DNA from: Strigops habroptila
Taxonomy: Eukaryota > Chordata > Aves > Psittaciformes > Psittacidae
Reading direction: 5' to 3'
NCBI RefSeq assembly: GCF_004027225.2
Contig: NC_044296.2
Span: forward strand, 4,012,796-4,076,795
DNA: 64,000 nt
The position numbers and the translations under genes are program-made. The notes below the pieces were generated by a model that did not search any database, was not told where the DNA came from, and was given only the letters and a program-made list of their open reading frames with translations. Shown here one piece after another: positions 1-11,100 of the stretch (positions are counted from its first letter, which is position 1; every line of letters starts with the position of its first letter).

Positions 1-500
1 TAAGCCTGTGTGCCTTTGTGTTCTCCCTCAGGACACGTTAGATTGGCCTAGCTCCAACTACTGCAATAGTGGCTACAGAAACTGCAAATTAATTCCTACC
101 AATTTCCTACGTGAATAACATGGCTGTGTATTTAGGAGGAATCGAGCAACACCTACTCTAAGCTCCTAAAATCACACAATTTGCTCAGAGCAGTAGAAAA
201 CAGGAGCTACGATAAAGGTAAATTGTCCTTGCTAATTCCGTAATTAGAATGTCTGTTCCTGTACGAGTTCCAGAGAAATAGGTTCCTACAAGTCCCTGCT
301 ACCATAGTGATAACAACACTTGGGCTTTCATCTGTCAGGGGTTTTAGTTTTGTTTGGTTTTAAGATCTGCTGTCTTGAAGAGAAGTGAGCCACTAAATTA
401 AAACTACCTTTTGGCCAATCTCTAATATGTACCCTTCCTCTTTCTCTCCTTGTAAGACTCACATTAACTAAAGCTAGAGAAAACAACAGGTTAAACTTAC

Positions 501-2026
501 CATCTATAGCCAAGGGGTCCTCGGAGGCAAAAAGAGAAACAAACCAGAATATTATAAAGGGCCAGTGATAAAAGACAGTCCCCCAGGCTTAGCGTAGTAC
601 ATGTGCCCAGTATTAAAACTATTCAAACCAGAAAAAGGTGACTCCCCACCCAGCCTGGGACACATCTGAGGCACAGCCACCAAAGGCAGCAGAATGCAAC
701 AAGAGACAATCTTGTCATAGCAGTAAAGTAGCAGTAAAGAAGCAGCAGCACCAAAACATACTGTACCAAGCAGCTCGCTCCTCATTTTGCCTGTGCAACG
801 AGCCTTTGTTTGCAGATGAACTGTTTTGGTAGCTGGGGTTCTCTCTTTAGTTGTTGTAGGGGTGCGTCCAGGGGCCAGGAACTGATTTGCCAAAGCCTTT
901 TCAGTTGAGGAAGGCTGTGAGGAGGAAGAAGCAATGAGAAGTCATGAATATCACATTCTGCAGCCACATGGACGTGGGGAGCACTTCCTCAGCTGCTGTC
1001 CACAGAACAGTGAGCTCAGTCTGACCAGCAGCTCTGCCTGGACCCGCACTAACTGCAGCACAGCTTGTTGGCATTACAGAGCTCTCCTGATGCACGTGGT
1101 ACCATCCAAACCAGGGGTGAGGCCTAAAGGACAGAACCTGCCCCTATATCACACATCAAAGAGGCGAGAAGAATGTAGTGAAGATGTACTTTGCTTTTGA
1201 AGAGCAGGAAATAAGCTTCTCATTTCATACCATACCTCCTTTCTAACAAAAGGCAAAAATCCAACCTATTTATTCACATTTTTACAAGGATTGCCTACAA
1301 AGATTTCAATAAGTGTTTCTTTGAAACGTAAAATAAAGGCAAACATAAGAACCAGGCAATAAGGTAACACTAAACAGAGAATACAAGTTTTTACAAGCCG
1401 AACTAGTCGATCTTACCAATTTTTCAGCTTCTAAAAGTCCCTTCAGGAAGTCCACTTTGCGAGAGTATTCGTTCAGCAGTTCTGGGGCTGGCTTGCTATC
1501 AGTAGTGAAAAACAATCATATGAAAACCAAACGTTATCAGGATTTTCTATTGTTCGGGCTGCTTTCCCAATAAAATAAATTAAAGAAGTGCCCCAATACG
1601 TGGTTCTTAAAAAAGCGTTTTTAATAACAAGCCCACAAGAGACTCGCACCCGGCGCAGGATTCAGAGCGCGGCTCACCTGGCCTGCTTCTTCAGCTCCCG
1701 GAGCATGTCTTCAAGAGCAGCCACATACTGAGAAGGAAAAAAAGCTTTTAAGCGACAACGTTAAGGAGAAATATTCTGTCTGACAAAGGCTACCGCGGCT
1801 GAGAGCGAGGTCGCGCTTTTATCACTCCATAGCATTGCCTCAGTCTATTTCGAGGAGCCGAACCGCGCTGCTGCGGGGACAGAGCGGCAGGAGGCTCCCC
1901 CCACCATGCCGGGTCGCGCCTCACCTTCTCCAGCCGCCACTCCTCGGGGTCCCGCTGCTCCGCCGCCAGCGCCTCGCACCGGCTCAGGAGCCGCATCAGG
2001 TTCAGCTCCAGCCGCGTCGCCGCCAT
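501..2026 (-). CDS. USE1: USE1, vesicle transport SNARE, 5' part (coding exons 1-5)
   Basis: USE1 (p31) is an ER Q-SNARE acting with syntaxin 18, SEC20 and SEC22B in Golgi-to-ER retrograde fusion (family knowledge). Five minus-strand coding exons join in phase: 1925..2026 (34 codons starting [20 protein letters not shown]), 1678..1727, 1417..1495, 762..914 and 501..519. Together they read through [43 protein letters not shown], a segment containing [11 protein letters not shown], and SELLGTDPLAIDG. This closely resembles the human N-terminal cytoplasmic region. All introns are GT-AG. The SNARE coiled coil and C-terminal membrane anchor are not in the window, so this is a gene cut by the left edge, not a truncated gene. 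Only about 134 of an expected roughly 260 residues are present. The start is the first ATG in the GC-rich promoter and matches the family N terminus. Confidence 0.95.
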
Positions 2027-2210
2027 TGCGAACGGTCGCTAGAGGAAGCTGCCCCAGGGCCACTTCCGGGCGGCGGGCGCCATTGTGGGGCGGGACACGG
2101 GCAGCGGTGGGCGGGCCGGCGGGGCTGGAGCCGCCGCGTTCCGCCCCGGGAGGCGGCCGCCGATCGGGGCGCTGCGGCCGGGCTGTGGTGGCAGCGCGGG
2201 AGGCGGGGAT
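1850..2210 (-). promoter_or_regulatory. USE1 CpG-rich promoter
   Basis: The region is strongly GC- and CpG-rich compared with the AT-rich sequence on either side and covers the first USE1 exon. An ETS-type site (CCGGAAGTG on the minus strand) lies at 2061..2069, about 35 bases upstream of the start codon. A second GCCATTGT element, resembling a YY1 site, follows at about 2078..2086, and the start codon itself sits in CAATGGCGGC. No TATA box is seen. The exact transcription start cannot be read from sequence. Confidence 0.6.
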
Positions 2211-2212
2211 AC

Positions 2213-2740
2213 CTTCCCCTAGAGCAGGTTGCTCCAAGCCCCTGTGACCCTGAACACTGCCAGGAATGGGGCAGCCACAGCTTCTCTGGGCACCCTGTGC
2301 CAGCGCCTCAGCACCCTCACAGGGAAGAGCTTCTGCCTCAGAGCTCATCTCAGTCTCCCCTCTGGCAGGTTAAAGCCATTCCCCTTGGCCTGCCCCTCCA
2401 GGCCCTTGTCCAAAGCCCCTCTCCAGGTTTCCTGTAGCCCCTTTAGGCACTGGAGCTGCTCTAAGGTCTCCCCTTCAGGAGCCTTCTCTTCTCCAGGCTG
2501 CCCCAGCCCAGGTCTCTCAGCCTGGCTCCAGAGCAGAGCTGCTCCAGCCCTCGCAGCAGCTCCGGGGCCTCCTCTGGCCTCGCTCCAGCAGCTCCACGTC
2601 CCTCTTGTGCTGTTGCCCCAGAGCTGGATCAGGACTGCAGGGGGGGTCCCCAGAGCACAGCAGAAAGGGGAGAATCCCCTCCCTCAACCTCCACTGTTGG
2701 CTTCTGGGCTCAAGCACACACTGCTGGCATACTGCACCAT
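2213..2740 (-). repeat. CR1 LINE fragment, minus strand
   Basis: Reading the plus strand gives the complement of a CR1 3' region: GAACACTGCCAGGAATGGGG, CTGTGCCAGCGCCTCAGCAC, then CTCTTCTCCAGGCTGCCCCA and GGCTTCTGGGCTCAAGCAC. The terminal 8-bp repeat tail and the adjacent first part are absent, so both ends are truncated. It lies just upstream of the USE1 promoter. The copy is diverged and contains small indels. The several overlapping open frames here are chance frames in GC-rich repeat sequence. Confidence 0.85.
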
Positions 2741-3114
2741 GGAACAGGGTAGACAGAGCGTGGATTTCACACCAGTTCCATAGAGGGCTGGTACGGAGCC
2801 TGCTTGCTGCTTCAAAACACTTTCTGCACGATGGCACCTTGCCCTCAGGGGATTCACTGCACAGATATGAAGCGCAGGGAGGCAACTCCATCCAGGAGGG
2901 CTCTGTGCTGGGGCGTGCATCTGCTCCACGAGCACCCAACTGCTCCGAGGTGACACCACGGGCTTCCTGTTGGTGCTTCCTCACTGGAGAGAGCTGACCC
3001 AGTCCTTTATGAAGTATGGACAAAGACATGCCCATTGCAATTCAAAGCCTCCTTCAGAAGAAGTTAAGCAGATCAAGAGACAGGCATCAATAAACTAACA
3101 CATGTATTTTTAAA
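2741..3114. other. short intergenic spacer between USE1 and MYO9B
   Basis: This is unique-looking sequence between the CR1 fragment and the likely end of the MYO9B transcript. Open frames up to about 170 codons cross it on both strands but show no recognisable domain and continue into the CR1, so they are not called. The two genes are on the same strand, with MYO9B upstream of USE1 and only about 1 kb between the inferred MYO9B 3' end and the USE1 promoter. Confidence 0.4.
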
Positions 3115-3564
3115 AAGTGCAAAGTATTAATAAACGTTTTTATATATTTTGGTCTCAGTTAAGACTATTACAACATTAACAGTTCTGTAAACCACACAGA
3201 AAGTTGTCATAAAAACATAAAAAATTAAGGCAACACACATTGACCCAAACTCACTGTTGGTCCCATTGGAGTCCGTTGTAAGGCAAATGGAAACAGGCAC
3301 GGCAGCAGAATCAGGGGACTTCTCCTGTACACGCAACCCATGTATTTTACTCAACGTACGTTTTATGTTCTACTTTCATTGCAGGGTTTTAACTTAAAAG
3401 TGAGGAGTATTTCTTTTTAAACAACCTTGCTTAACCCTTACAGTACTGTGTATTTGCAGGCCACCTTCCCAGCAGCCATGTAAAAGAACATGAACAAGTT
3501 CACAGCCTTCAAAGGGTTAAAGCCAAGGCTGCAGTCAACTTCAAAGAAGTCCAGACAGCGTATT
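3115..3564 (-). terminator. MYO9B: MYO9B 3' untranslated region and probable polyadenylation site
   Basis: About 450 bases follow the MYO9B stop codon. No AATAAA or ATTAAA was found on the minus strand here. The nearest candidates are the weaker variants TATAAA (3139..3144) and the overlapping AATATA just upstream of it, followed on the minus strand by a T/GT-rich stretch around 3065..3115. The end is therefore inferred. Confidence 0.35.
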
Positions 3565-5197
3565 TCACTTCTCTAGACAGGGAGTGTGAGAGTAAGGGTC
3601 CGAAAACCTCCGTTTGACTTTTGCTGTTGGTTCGTATTCATCCAAGAGTTCCTGAGCGTGGGCCATGGCAGACCCTTGTGCAATGTACACCGAGTGGATT
3701 TTATCAGTTCGCCTCGCTGGCTGCTCCCTTCGCCTAAGCAGTATTTGAGACTCTTCGTTAGCTGAAATCCTACCCTGGGATTCTGTACATTTGAAAATCC
3801 CGGGAGGAAGTTTTATATTTGCTATTGGCATCACCGGAGTTCGACGGGGCACTTTAATCCTGGACAGTGTTAAAGATGATCTGTGTCTTGAAGCCAAGGA
3901 TGCAGAGGAAGAATTTGAAGAGGTTTGCAAAAGAGAAGGCACTTTGCAAATGTCTTTGGCAGGCTTACTGGAGCTTTGAGTATGGCAGCATAACCCAGTA
4001 ATTGCTTTAAAGAAACAAAATCCTTAAATACTGAAAGCATGTAACTTAATACAAGCAATTGTGACCAGAGAGCATCTGGTCACCTGGCTTCATGTGGTGA
4101 AAGATGTAGAATAAAAAAAACACACACTACCTTAATACTGACCTTCGGTATCCATCCGTCCTGTTCTATCTTCAAGCAGGCTCTCTGTGCTCGCTGAGGT
4201 CTCGGAGTCTACATTTTCCTCATCAGAGCCTCGCTGATCGAGCTCAGGTAACCGGTAAGTTATATCTTCCCTGCATCAAAACAGAGATTGTAGCACTCTA
4301 AAGACAGCGTCTTTGACACGAGCAACTTTGTGCAGCTTATGTTCAGAGGTAAACCTTCCTGCATGCAGTCATTAATTATTAATTCTCATGGTTTTTCCTC
4401 TCAACTGGATCATTTTGGACAAAAGGTATACTGCTTTACTACCTGTCTTACCTCCAAACGCACAGGGCATGCTCTGCAGAGATAAAGGGTGACTTACTTT
4501 TCTTCTTTTATTGACTGTATGCGATCGATGAGAATCTCCTTTTCCCGGTTATCTGCTTCAGAAACTTCCTCATCTTCATGCAACGAGTCCAGTTCTGAGT
4601 TGCCACTGTCACTGCCTTTGACCTGTGAGCTTTTACTCTGCAAGACAAATTTACATGTAACACTTCTCATGAGCCATACGAAGCTATACAAGTCGAGACT
4701 GCCTACTAGTTGCAAGGTGGAAGACGAATGAGTAGGCCAAATGAAAGGCTAATGGAATTGATGGAGAGTTGTTAGTTATCCAGACAAATGCCTCAAAAAG
4801 CAATATAAATTTTTCTGTTCACCTCATTTCTGGGGTTTTGTTACCTTGAAGCATAGCAATTTGGATTCGCCAGCCTCAGATTAGTTTTAGTAGTCACTTA
4901 CAAGTAATATTATTACATTGAATACATGTTATATTCAGAATGTCTGTAAAATACCAGTCATGACAGAACAGGTCAGCAGCCCTGCATGCAGTCTGGGGGG
5001 AAAGTTGCACCAATACATGCAGTCGTGATTGTTTGAGAGTATTTAAAACCAAGTTACAATATATGTAGTAAGTATTTTAGTCATGCAATAGTACCATAAG
5101 GGAAAAAACCCCCCAACACATGCATTCTTAACACAGGCAGGGTACATACCAGCATCCCCTCATAAGGGGAAGAAAACCCAAGTTTTACAGGCCAGAG
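3565..5197 (-). CDS. MYO9B: MYO9B exons 39-42: C-terminal tail
   Basis: Exons 5150..5197 (48 nt, [16 protein letters not shown]), 4498..4637, 4143..4270 and 3565..4004. Exon 39 is short but its sequence matches the human segment after LLRQN, so it is real. Exon 40 is acidic and ends [15 protein letters not shown]. Exon 41 codes [20 protein letters not shown]. The last exon starts at CAATTACTGG after the tract TTTGTTTCTTTAAAG and ends [16 protein letters not shown] before the stop at 3565. Conserved short motifs are [16 protein letters not shown] and [15 protein letters not shown]. Confidence 0.9.
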
Positions 5198-8100
5198 CTA
5201 GGGAGAGATCAAGACCAAATTCACTATATGAGGATTCTGATCAGAGTTTGGTTTGGTTTAAATCAATACAACAAAACCAAAAGAACACATGTATCCGCCC
5301 TAATAGAACACAGCATATTTTTGTCCACTATCCACCTCTGGAGTGAAGGATCTCCTTTGCCACGTCAGAGGCTCAGCAATCTTAGTTCTACTGATTGAAT
5401 TATATGGAATAGATTTTGACCGCTACAAGAGCAGATCCCCACCCCTGCACCCTTCATTTCTCAAACAGACTACAGTGCAGCTGTATATTTAGCTCCTATC
5501 TACAGTTTTGGCTAAGTCCAAATCCCTTTTTTTCTTGCAATTGATCTTTGACTTACTGAATGGGATGGACAGGATAAATAAGTAGCATATCCATTCCCAA
5601 GAAATTGGCGAGATGCCTTCTGCTGGATGATGTGGATTGGTGGTTTGTTTCAACACTTACCATGTTCTGCCGAAGCAACGAGAGGCGTCGAAAAGCAATG
5701 CTCTCAGCTGCTTCCAGCTGACTGATCTCATCCATTTTTATCTTGTACTTCCTTATCTGTTCCTTTATGAGCATCTCTACACACCTGGAGAAAAGGGCAA
5801 GAGTTTATTGAGCAGCCTCTTTCTTTAAATGCTCTGGAGACAATGACGGTGGGATGAGATACCTCTCCTGGCCTGGGGATGTTTGCCACACACGCACACG
5901 GATGACATGCAGTCAAAGTGTCCCAATGGCATGGGAACAGGTTGAAGAGACCAACACAGCAAGCAAAACAGGACAGACTGTTGAAGACACTGGCACATGT
6001 TCTTCCTGAGCCTCTCATGCTGACTGTACACAACAATGGTAAGTAAACAGATATTACCATGGCTGCTAACTGCTTCTTCTACCCATCTTCCCTGTGCTGC
6101 CACAGACTGGTAGATAAAGAATGACCCTGCAACTGCCTTTTTCCACCTCTGTGGCCCCATGGGTCAGTAAGAAGTTACAAAAAGCTGCGATTTTTCAAAC
6201 TTTGTTTCCACTGGAGGCAGACACAAGGCCAGCCATGCAGTGAGGATAGCAAGAGGCATTCAGAGAGCCAGAGCTGCTGGAGGGTGAGAGGAGATCAAAG
6301 AGGCTCAAGGACTGAACCTTCTTCAATTCGAGGAACACCACAGAAGAAATAATCAGGGGTTTCCAAATATGCAGGAGACAGTTTAGTTCTATATCCTACT
6401 GTTTATTATGGCTTGTATCTCAGCAAAATATGTATGATTAGTGTACAATCCCCACAAAAGATTATCTTGATGTAAAATACAAACCTGCTATTTAAGACTT
6501 AAGCCATCCTACTTTATGCTTTGTAAACTTGAGACAGGTGGAAAGACTTGGAGAAGGGCATATAAATGGACAGCACTATCAGAGCCAGAATTGAGCAACT
6601 CTTAACCCCGAGTTTCTCAGCTTGATATGAATAAGCTTGTAACAAATACAGGTAGTAGCACTGGCCTTCCATCCTATTTCAAAGTCCTACGTTGCAGCAG
6701 ACTGCTAAAACTTACATGGTTGTTTTTGAAACATCCTTCATGCTGGTTAAAGGGTCAGAGGTATCAGGACAACGCAAAAGGCACGGAGCAAAAACAATGG
6801 CCAAGGCATTGGGTGACATACGGTTGACATCTTCTATCAAAGCCACTCTGAAATTCAATGTTCAGGGGAAAAACAAAACAGATTTTAAGTAAACCTTGCT
6901 AGAATAGAAGCAATCTGATCAAACTTTGCCAGAGCTCCCAAACAACACGTATGGAAATCTGTGGGGTACTAAGTATGTAGAGCAGTCCAAAGAAGTTTTA
7001 AAATTAATTCACACCTAAGTGGTCAAAGTTTCATACACCAGAGACAGGAACAGGATGCCACCCGGGCTAAGCTGATCTGGTAACCTCTTAAAGCAACTCT
7101 GGTGATTCAATGCCTCCTCCTTAAAAATACCTTTTTTCTCTATTTTTCTCTAGAAAATTCTCAAGTTCCTTGGATAAGAGCAGCCCCTTTACCAGTACCA
7201 CTTATCCCTGCTCCTAAAACTAGTGTTTGTGCAAGCATTTATAATCCTTATGCAGTCCCTACCAAGTATACTGACATCCTTGGTTCACTGTGTACCCATC
7301 TGTATAAATCCTGGTGTTCAGGAAAGACTCACCTAGTCTTTCAGATCTACCTTTGTCTTCAAAGTTGTTCTTACCTGATTTGATACAAATACACCAGAAG
7401 GTAGAAGTAAGCGCAACTATCAACTTCAATTCTTTCATTTCTAGAGCAGCAGCACAATCACTACACTGACACTTTAGGGTTTAAGATTCTAGAAAGCTTC
7501 CAAGAGGGACTCAAAAACGTCTCATAGAGTTTCTCTCCAAATGAAGTAATTAAATTCATTACTTGACCAGATGGAAGATGAGTCGCTCCAAGGTATTATG
7601 ATTTGCTTGTGGAAGCTGTTCAAGGACACTGTAAATGGCACTGAGTTGCTCCTGCTTTTCTGGTAGTTCTGCACAAAGGAAGAAAGCACAAGATGATAAC
7701 TGCTGTGCAGCACCAGTGAGAGGCACTTACTGACATTGTCTCAAACTGTCTGCAAAAGAGATTAAATTCTTAGAGGTCACACTGCCATTTCATCGTTATA
7801 ACTGGATATTAAAGTAACCCTCATGGCACTGCAATTTTCTTGCTTTTCAGAGCTGCTGTGGTTAGCAATCGTCAATCTAAATCCATCAATATTTAGAATG
7901 CCTTAATGAGGAGAAATCCCCTGGAAAGTGTTCTAAGATGTCTAAAATCATTGCTGTAAGCAAACTCTTTCGCCAGCACGAGCACCTCAAAAGTTTCTTT
8001 CCCAAGGGCATGACGAGTTAAAGAAAAAACATTGCTTTGAACATTTCCAAGACCTACCTACAGCTCGGAGAAAGTCATTGTACTGCGCAGATGTCATCAG

Positions 8101-11100
8101 TGGATCTGGTAACTCCCGGAGCCATTGCTTAAGGACACCTGTGATAGTGTGAATAGGGTAATTCTCCAGTTTCACGGAGTTTGGATCTGAAAAGAAAAGG
8201 TTTTATTTAGAGCAGTTCATTCCTTTGATGTACAGAATGGGAACCCCAAAGTAGTAGGATCAGAAATACTCAGATCTCCTGGTCAAAGAATCCAGGTGGC
8301 AATTTGGAATGAAAAAAAATAGTCTGTTGATAGTGATTTATATGTATTAAGCAGCTTTTTCCATCCAAATCACAGGGAAAACTGCAAGGAAGTCAAAAGG
8401 GCAGACAACATTGCCTGACCTGCTTGCAGCAACTGTTTCAGCTCCTTCATTCGATTTGCTGATCCTGATTTCCTGTAAATGCCTTCTGTGTAGAGGCCGT
8501 GCATCTCCACGTACTCCAGCAACTTCTCCATGACGATGGGGACTGAATTTCTCTCACTGGTCAGGGAACTCACACACACTCCAAAATGACGTGGTTCTGT
8601 GTCCTGTTCATTCTGGAATTGACACAGGTCAAGCACTGTGAATACTTGCTCCCAAGCTAGAAAATTCCATTGCTTCATGCTATAATTAGCTTATGCTTCC
8701 AGAAACAAAAGCTGAGTGTTTCATTCTAGCTGGCTACAAGCCGTTGATCACAAGGCAGATTTCCTGAGCTGCAGCAATGAAGAAACCTTATAGTACACAC
8801 AGAAGGATTTCTTTAACAGTTTTGTCCAACACAGCGCATACATTCTAATCAGAAGTTCCCAAATTAGCTCAAGTATCACCTTTTAGAAGACTGTTCTCTA
8901 TCTGCAGCTGCAGGGCCTGCCTCTATGTGCAGACAGAGAAGGGAACTGTTTAAGCAATTTTTATTCAGTGCCTGGACATTCACTGTTCATCTGCTGAGGA
9001 AAGAAAGGCAGCATTTCGCATGCATCACTTATGGTATCACAGTTCTGCATCCCAGATCTACAGTTCTTACCTTTTTTCCACAGGATGTACAGCTGCTCTG
9101 GATTTTGGACATGCATTTCTTGTGACAAGTCAACTTGCAAGCTGGAGAAAGAAGCAATTGTTACAAGCCTTCCAAATCACATTAGAGTATCTTGTCTTAT
9201 TCACTTACTACATAAACTGCAATTACTGTTCACTTATCTGTACCAGGCAGTTACAATCTGCACATACTGTCAACTAAGTGGCACAAATGAGGTGTTTTAA
9301 CTTACCACTGCAGAGACAGGCCTTTTCCATGGGCCAGATGTAGGACGAGCAGTGCTCACACGATTGCCGTATGCTCACTTGGTAGTTTGTGAATACATGG
9401 CCACAGTGTTCCACAATCTGGTGGGAGACAGGAAGGAACTAATGGACTTTTTTTGCCTTTTTAAATTATTGTTCTTAATAATTTTAATCTATCCTACCTG
9501 ATATTTTCCACCTTTATTTTACAGTTACAGCTGACAGCTTTGACTTCAAAACTAGGTTTCACCCTATCTTATGGCAGTTGGGTTTGCTGGATTATTTTCT
9601 AATTGATTGCCTGCCTTGGTTAAGTGCAATACATTCATCAGTGCAATACCACAGTATCAGCTATAGTTTGTTATTAATATTTAGTAGTGTTTTCCTTTTA
9701 AACAGTTCAGAGACTGAGAAAGCCATTAGGTTCTAAGAGATGCTATGGACAAGGATGGAAATGCTTGAGTAGCACCTGTTATTGCTTAAGCAAGATCTTT
9801 GATTTATGGAAACCAGTTTATATTATGTCGTAACTTCATAAAATAAGTAAGTAACTTAGCATGCAAAATAAACAGAACTTCAGTACAACGTCAAGCTCTT
9901 CCAAGAGTGTTTTCCTCTGTGTTCTGAGTGCAGCTGAGGACTTAGATCATTACAAAAAGAAAGTACTCACTGCACGATCTTGTTTTCGTTTCTTCTTCTG
10001 GGCCTTGGTTTGCTGCAGTGGAACATAAAGCTGGCATTAGTCTTTGAAATTCATACATTCCATTCCTATTTTTTCCCTATTCCGTTTCCCAGATGCTAAT
10101 TCACCTCCAGATATTTGAGACACTATGCACATATATATGTACATAAGTATATACTTATGTACTGCAGCTTGGTATGAGGATTGTCTGAGCTCACAGTGTC
10201 AGCTTCCTCAAAATCACCTGAGCTCACTGCATGATGACAAAGCAATTCCATCTCTAAAACCTTCAGAGAACTCCTAAGTTTTCAAAGAAAATCCACAAAC
10301 ACTTTAAGATTCTAGAAATACTAAGTTAAATAATGAAGAATTTCAAAAGGTGTATCAGCATTCAGAATTTGTTATACACATGATTCGCGTATGGAAGCTG
10401 TTTCCCAATTAATGAAGAATGTGATGGAAAAGGTTTCTGAGGTAACACAGGTTCCTTATCCTAGGAGAGTAACATTGTTTAATCATCCCATAAGCCCGTA
10501 ACAGAGTAAGTTTTATACCTTGGGCTGCTCAGATTCTTCTTTTTTGGTATAGCCTCTGATGAATTCATCCAGAAGGGATTGGAAGAGATTCAAAACTAGC
10601 TTGACTTCTTTCTCTTCCCTTTTTTTGGCCAGATTTGTAACTAGAAGCTGGTAATTTTCCATTAGATCTTTGTAACCAACATGGATTTGCCCATTCTAGA
10701 GAAGGAAAAAAAATATTATTCGGAAGACAGTCTTCCTTTTGGATACCATTGAGGAGGTTTCATAATTTATGTGTCTAAGCTCAGAGGTGAAAAAGCATGA
10801 TCATAATTAAAGTGAAAGATAACAGCCCATGACAGAAACGAGCCAGCACACTTCCCTACTACACTGCAGAAAGGCATTCGGCTGAGACAAGGCAGTGTCA
10901 GAAGAATACTGGAAAAGCTGTTGGCACCTCTCCTTGGTTTTTAAACAGAGCAATATTAAGAGGCTGAAGACAGTAAAATCCATCCATTCCTAAAAATAAG
11001 TTGCAGCTGAGTGAATGCAAAAAGGGAAATAAAACAGTCTAAAGATTACAGCAGAACTGTGAAATGTTCAAGTCTAACATTCAGCTTTGAATTCTACGCT

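Noticed and set aside
1835-2437. 200-codon plus-strand and 167-codon minus-strand open frames over the USE1 promoter and CR1
   Set aside because: They cross the promoter and repeat boundary, are low in complexity, and conflict with the USE1 first exon.
3870-4058. start of the last MYO9B exon at the AG near 3981
   Set aside because: That acceptor would put the exon out of frame; the AG at 4005 has a better pyrimidine tract and the right phase.
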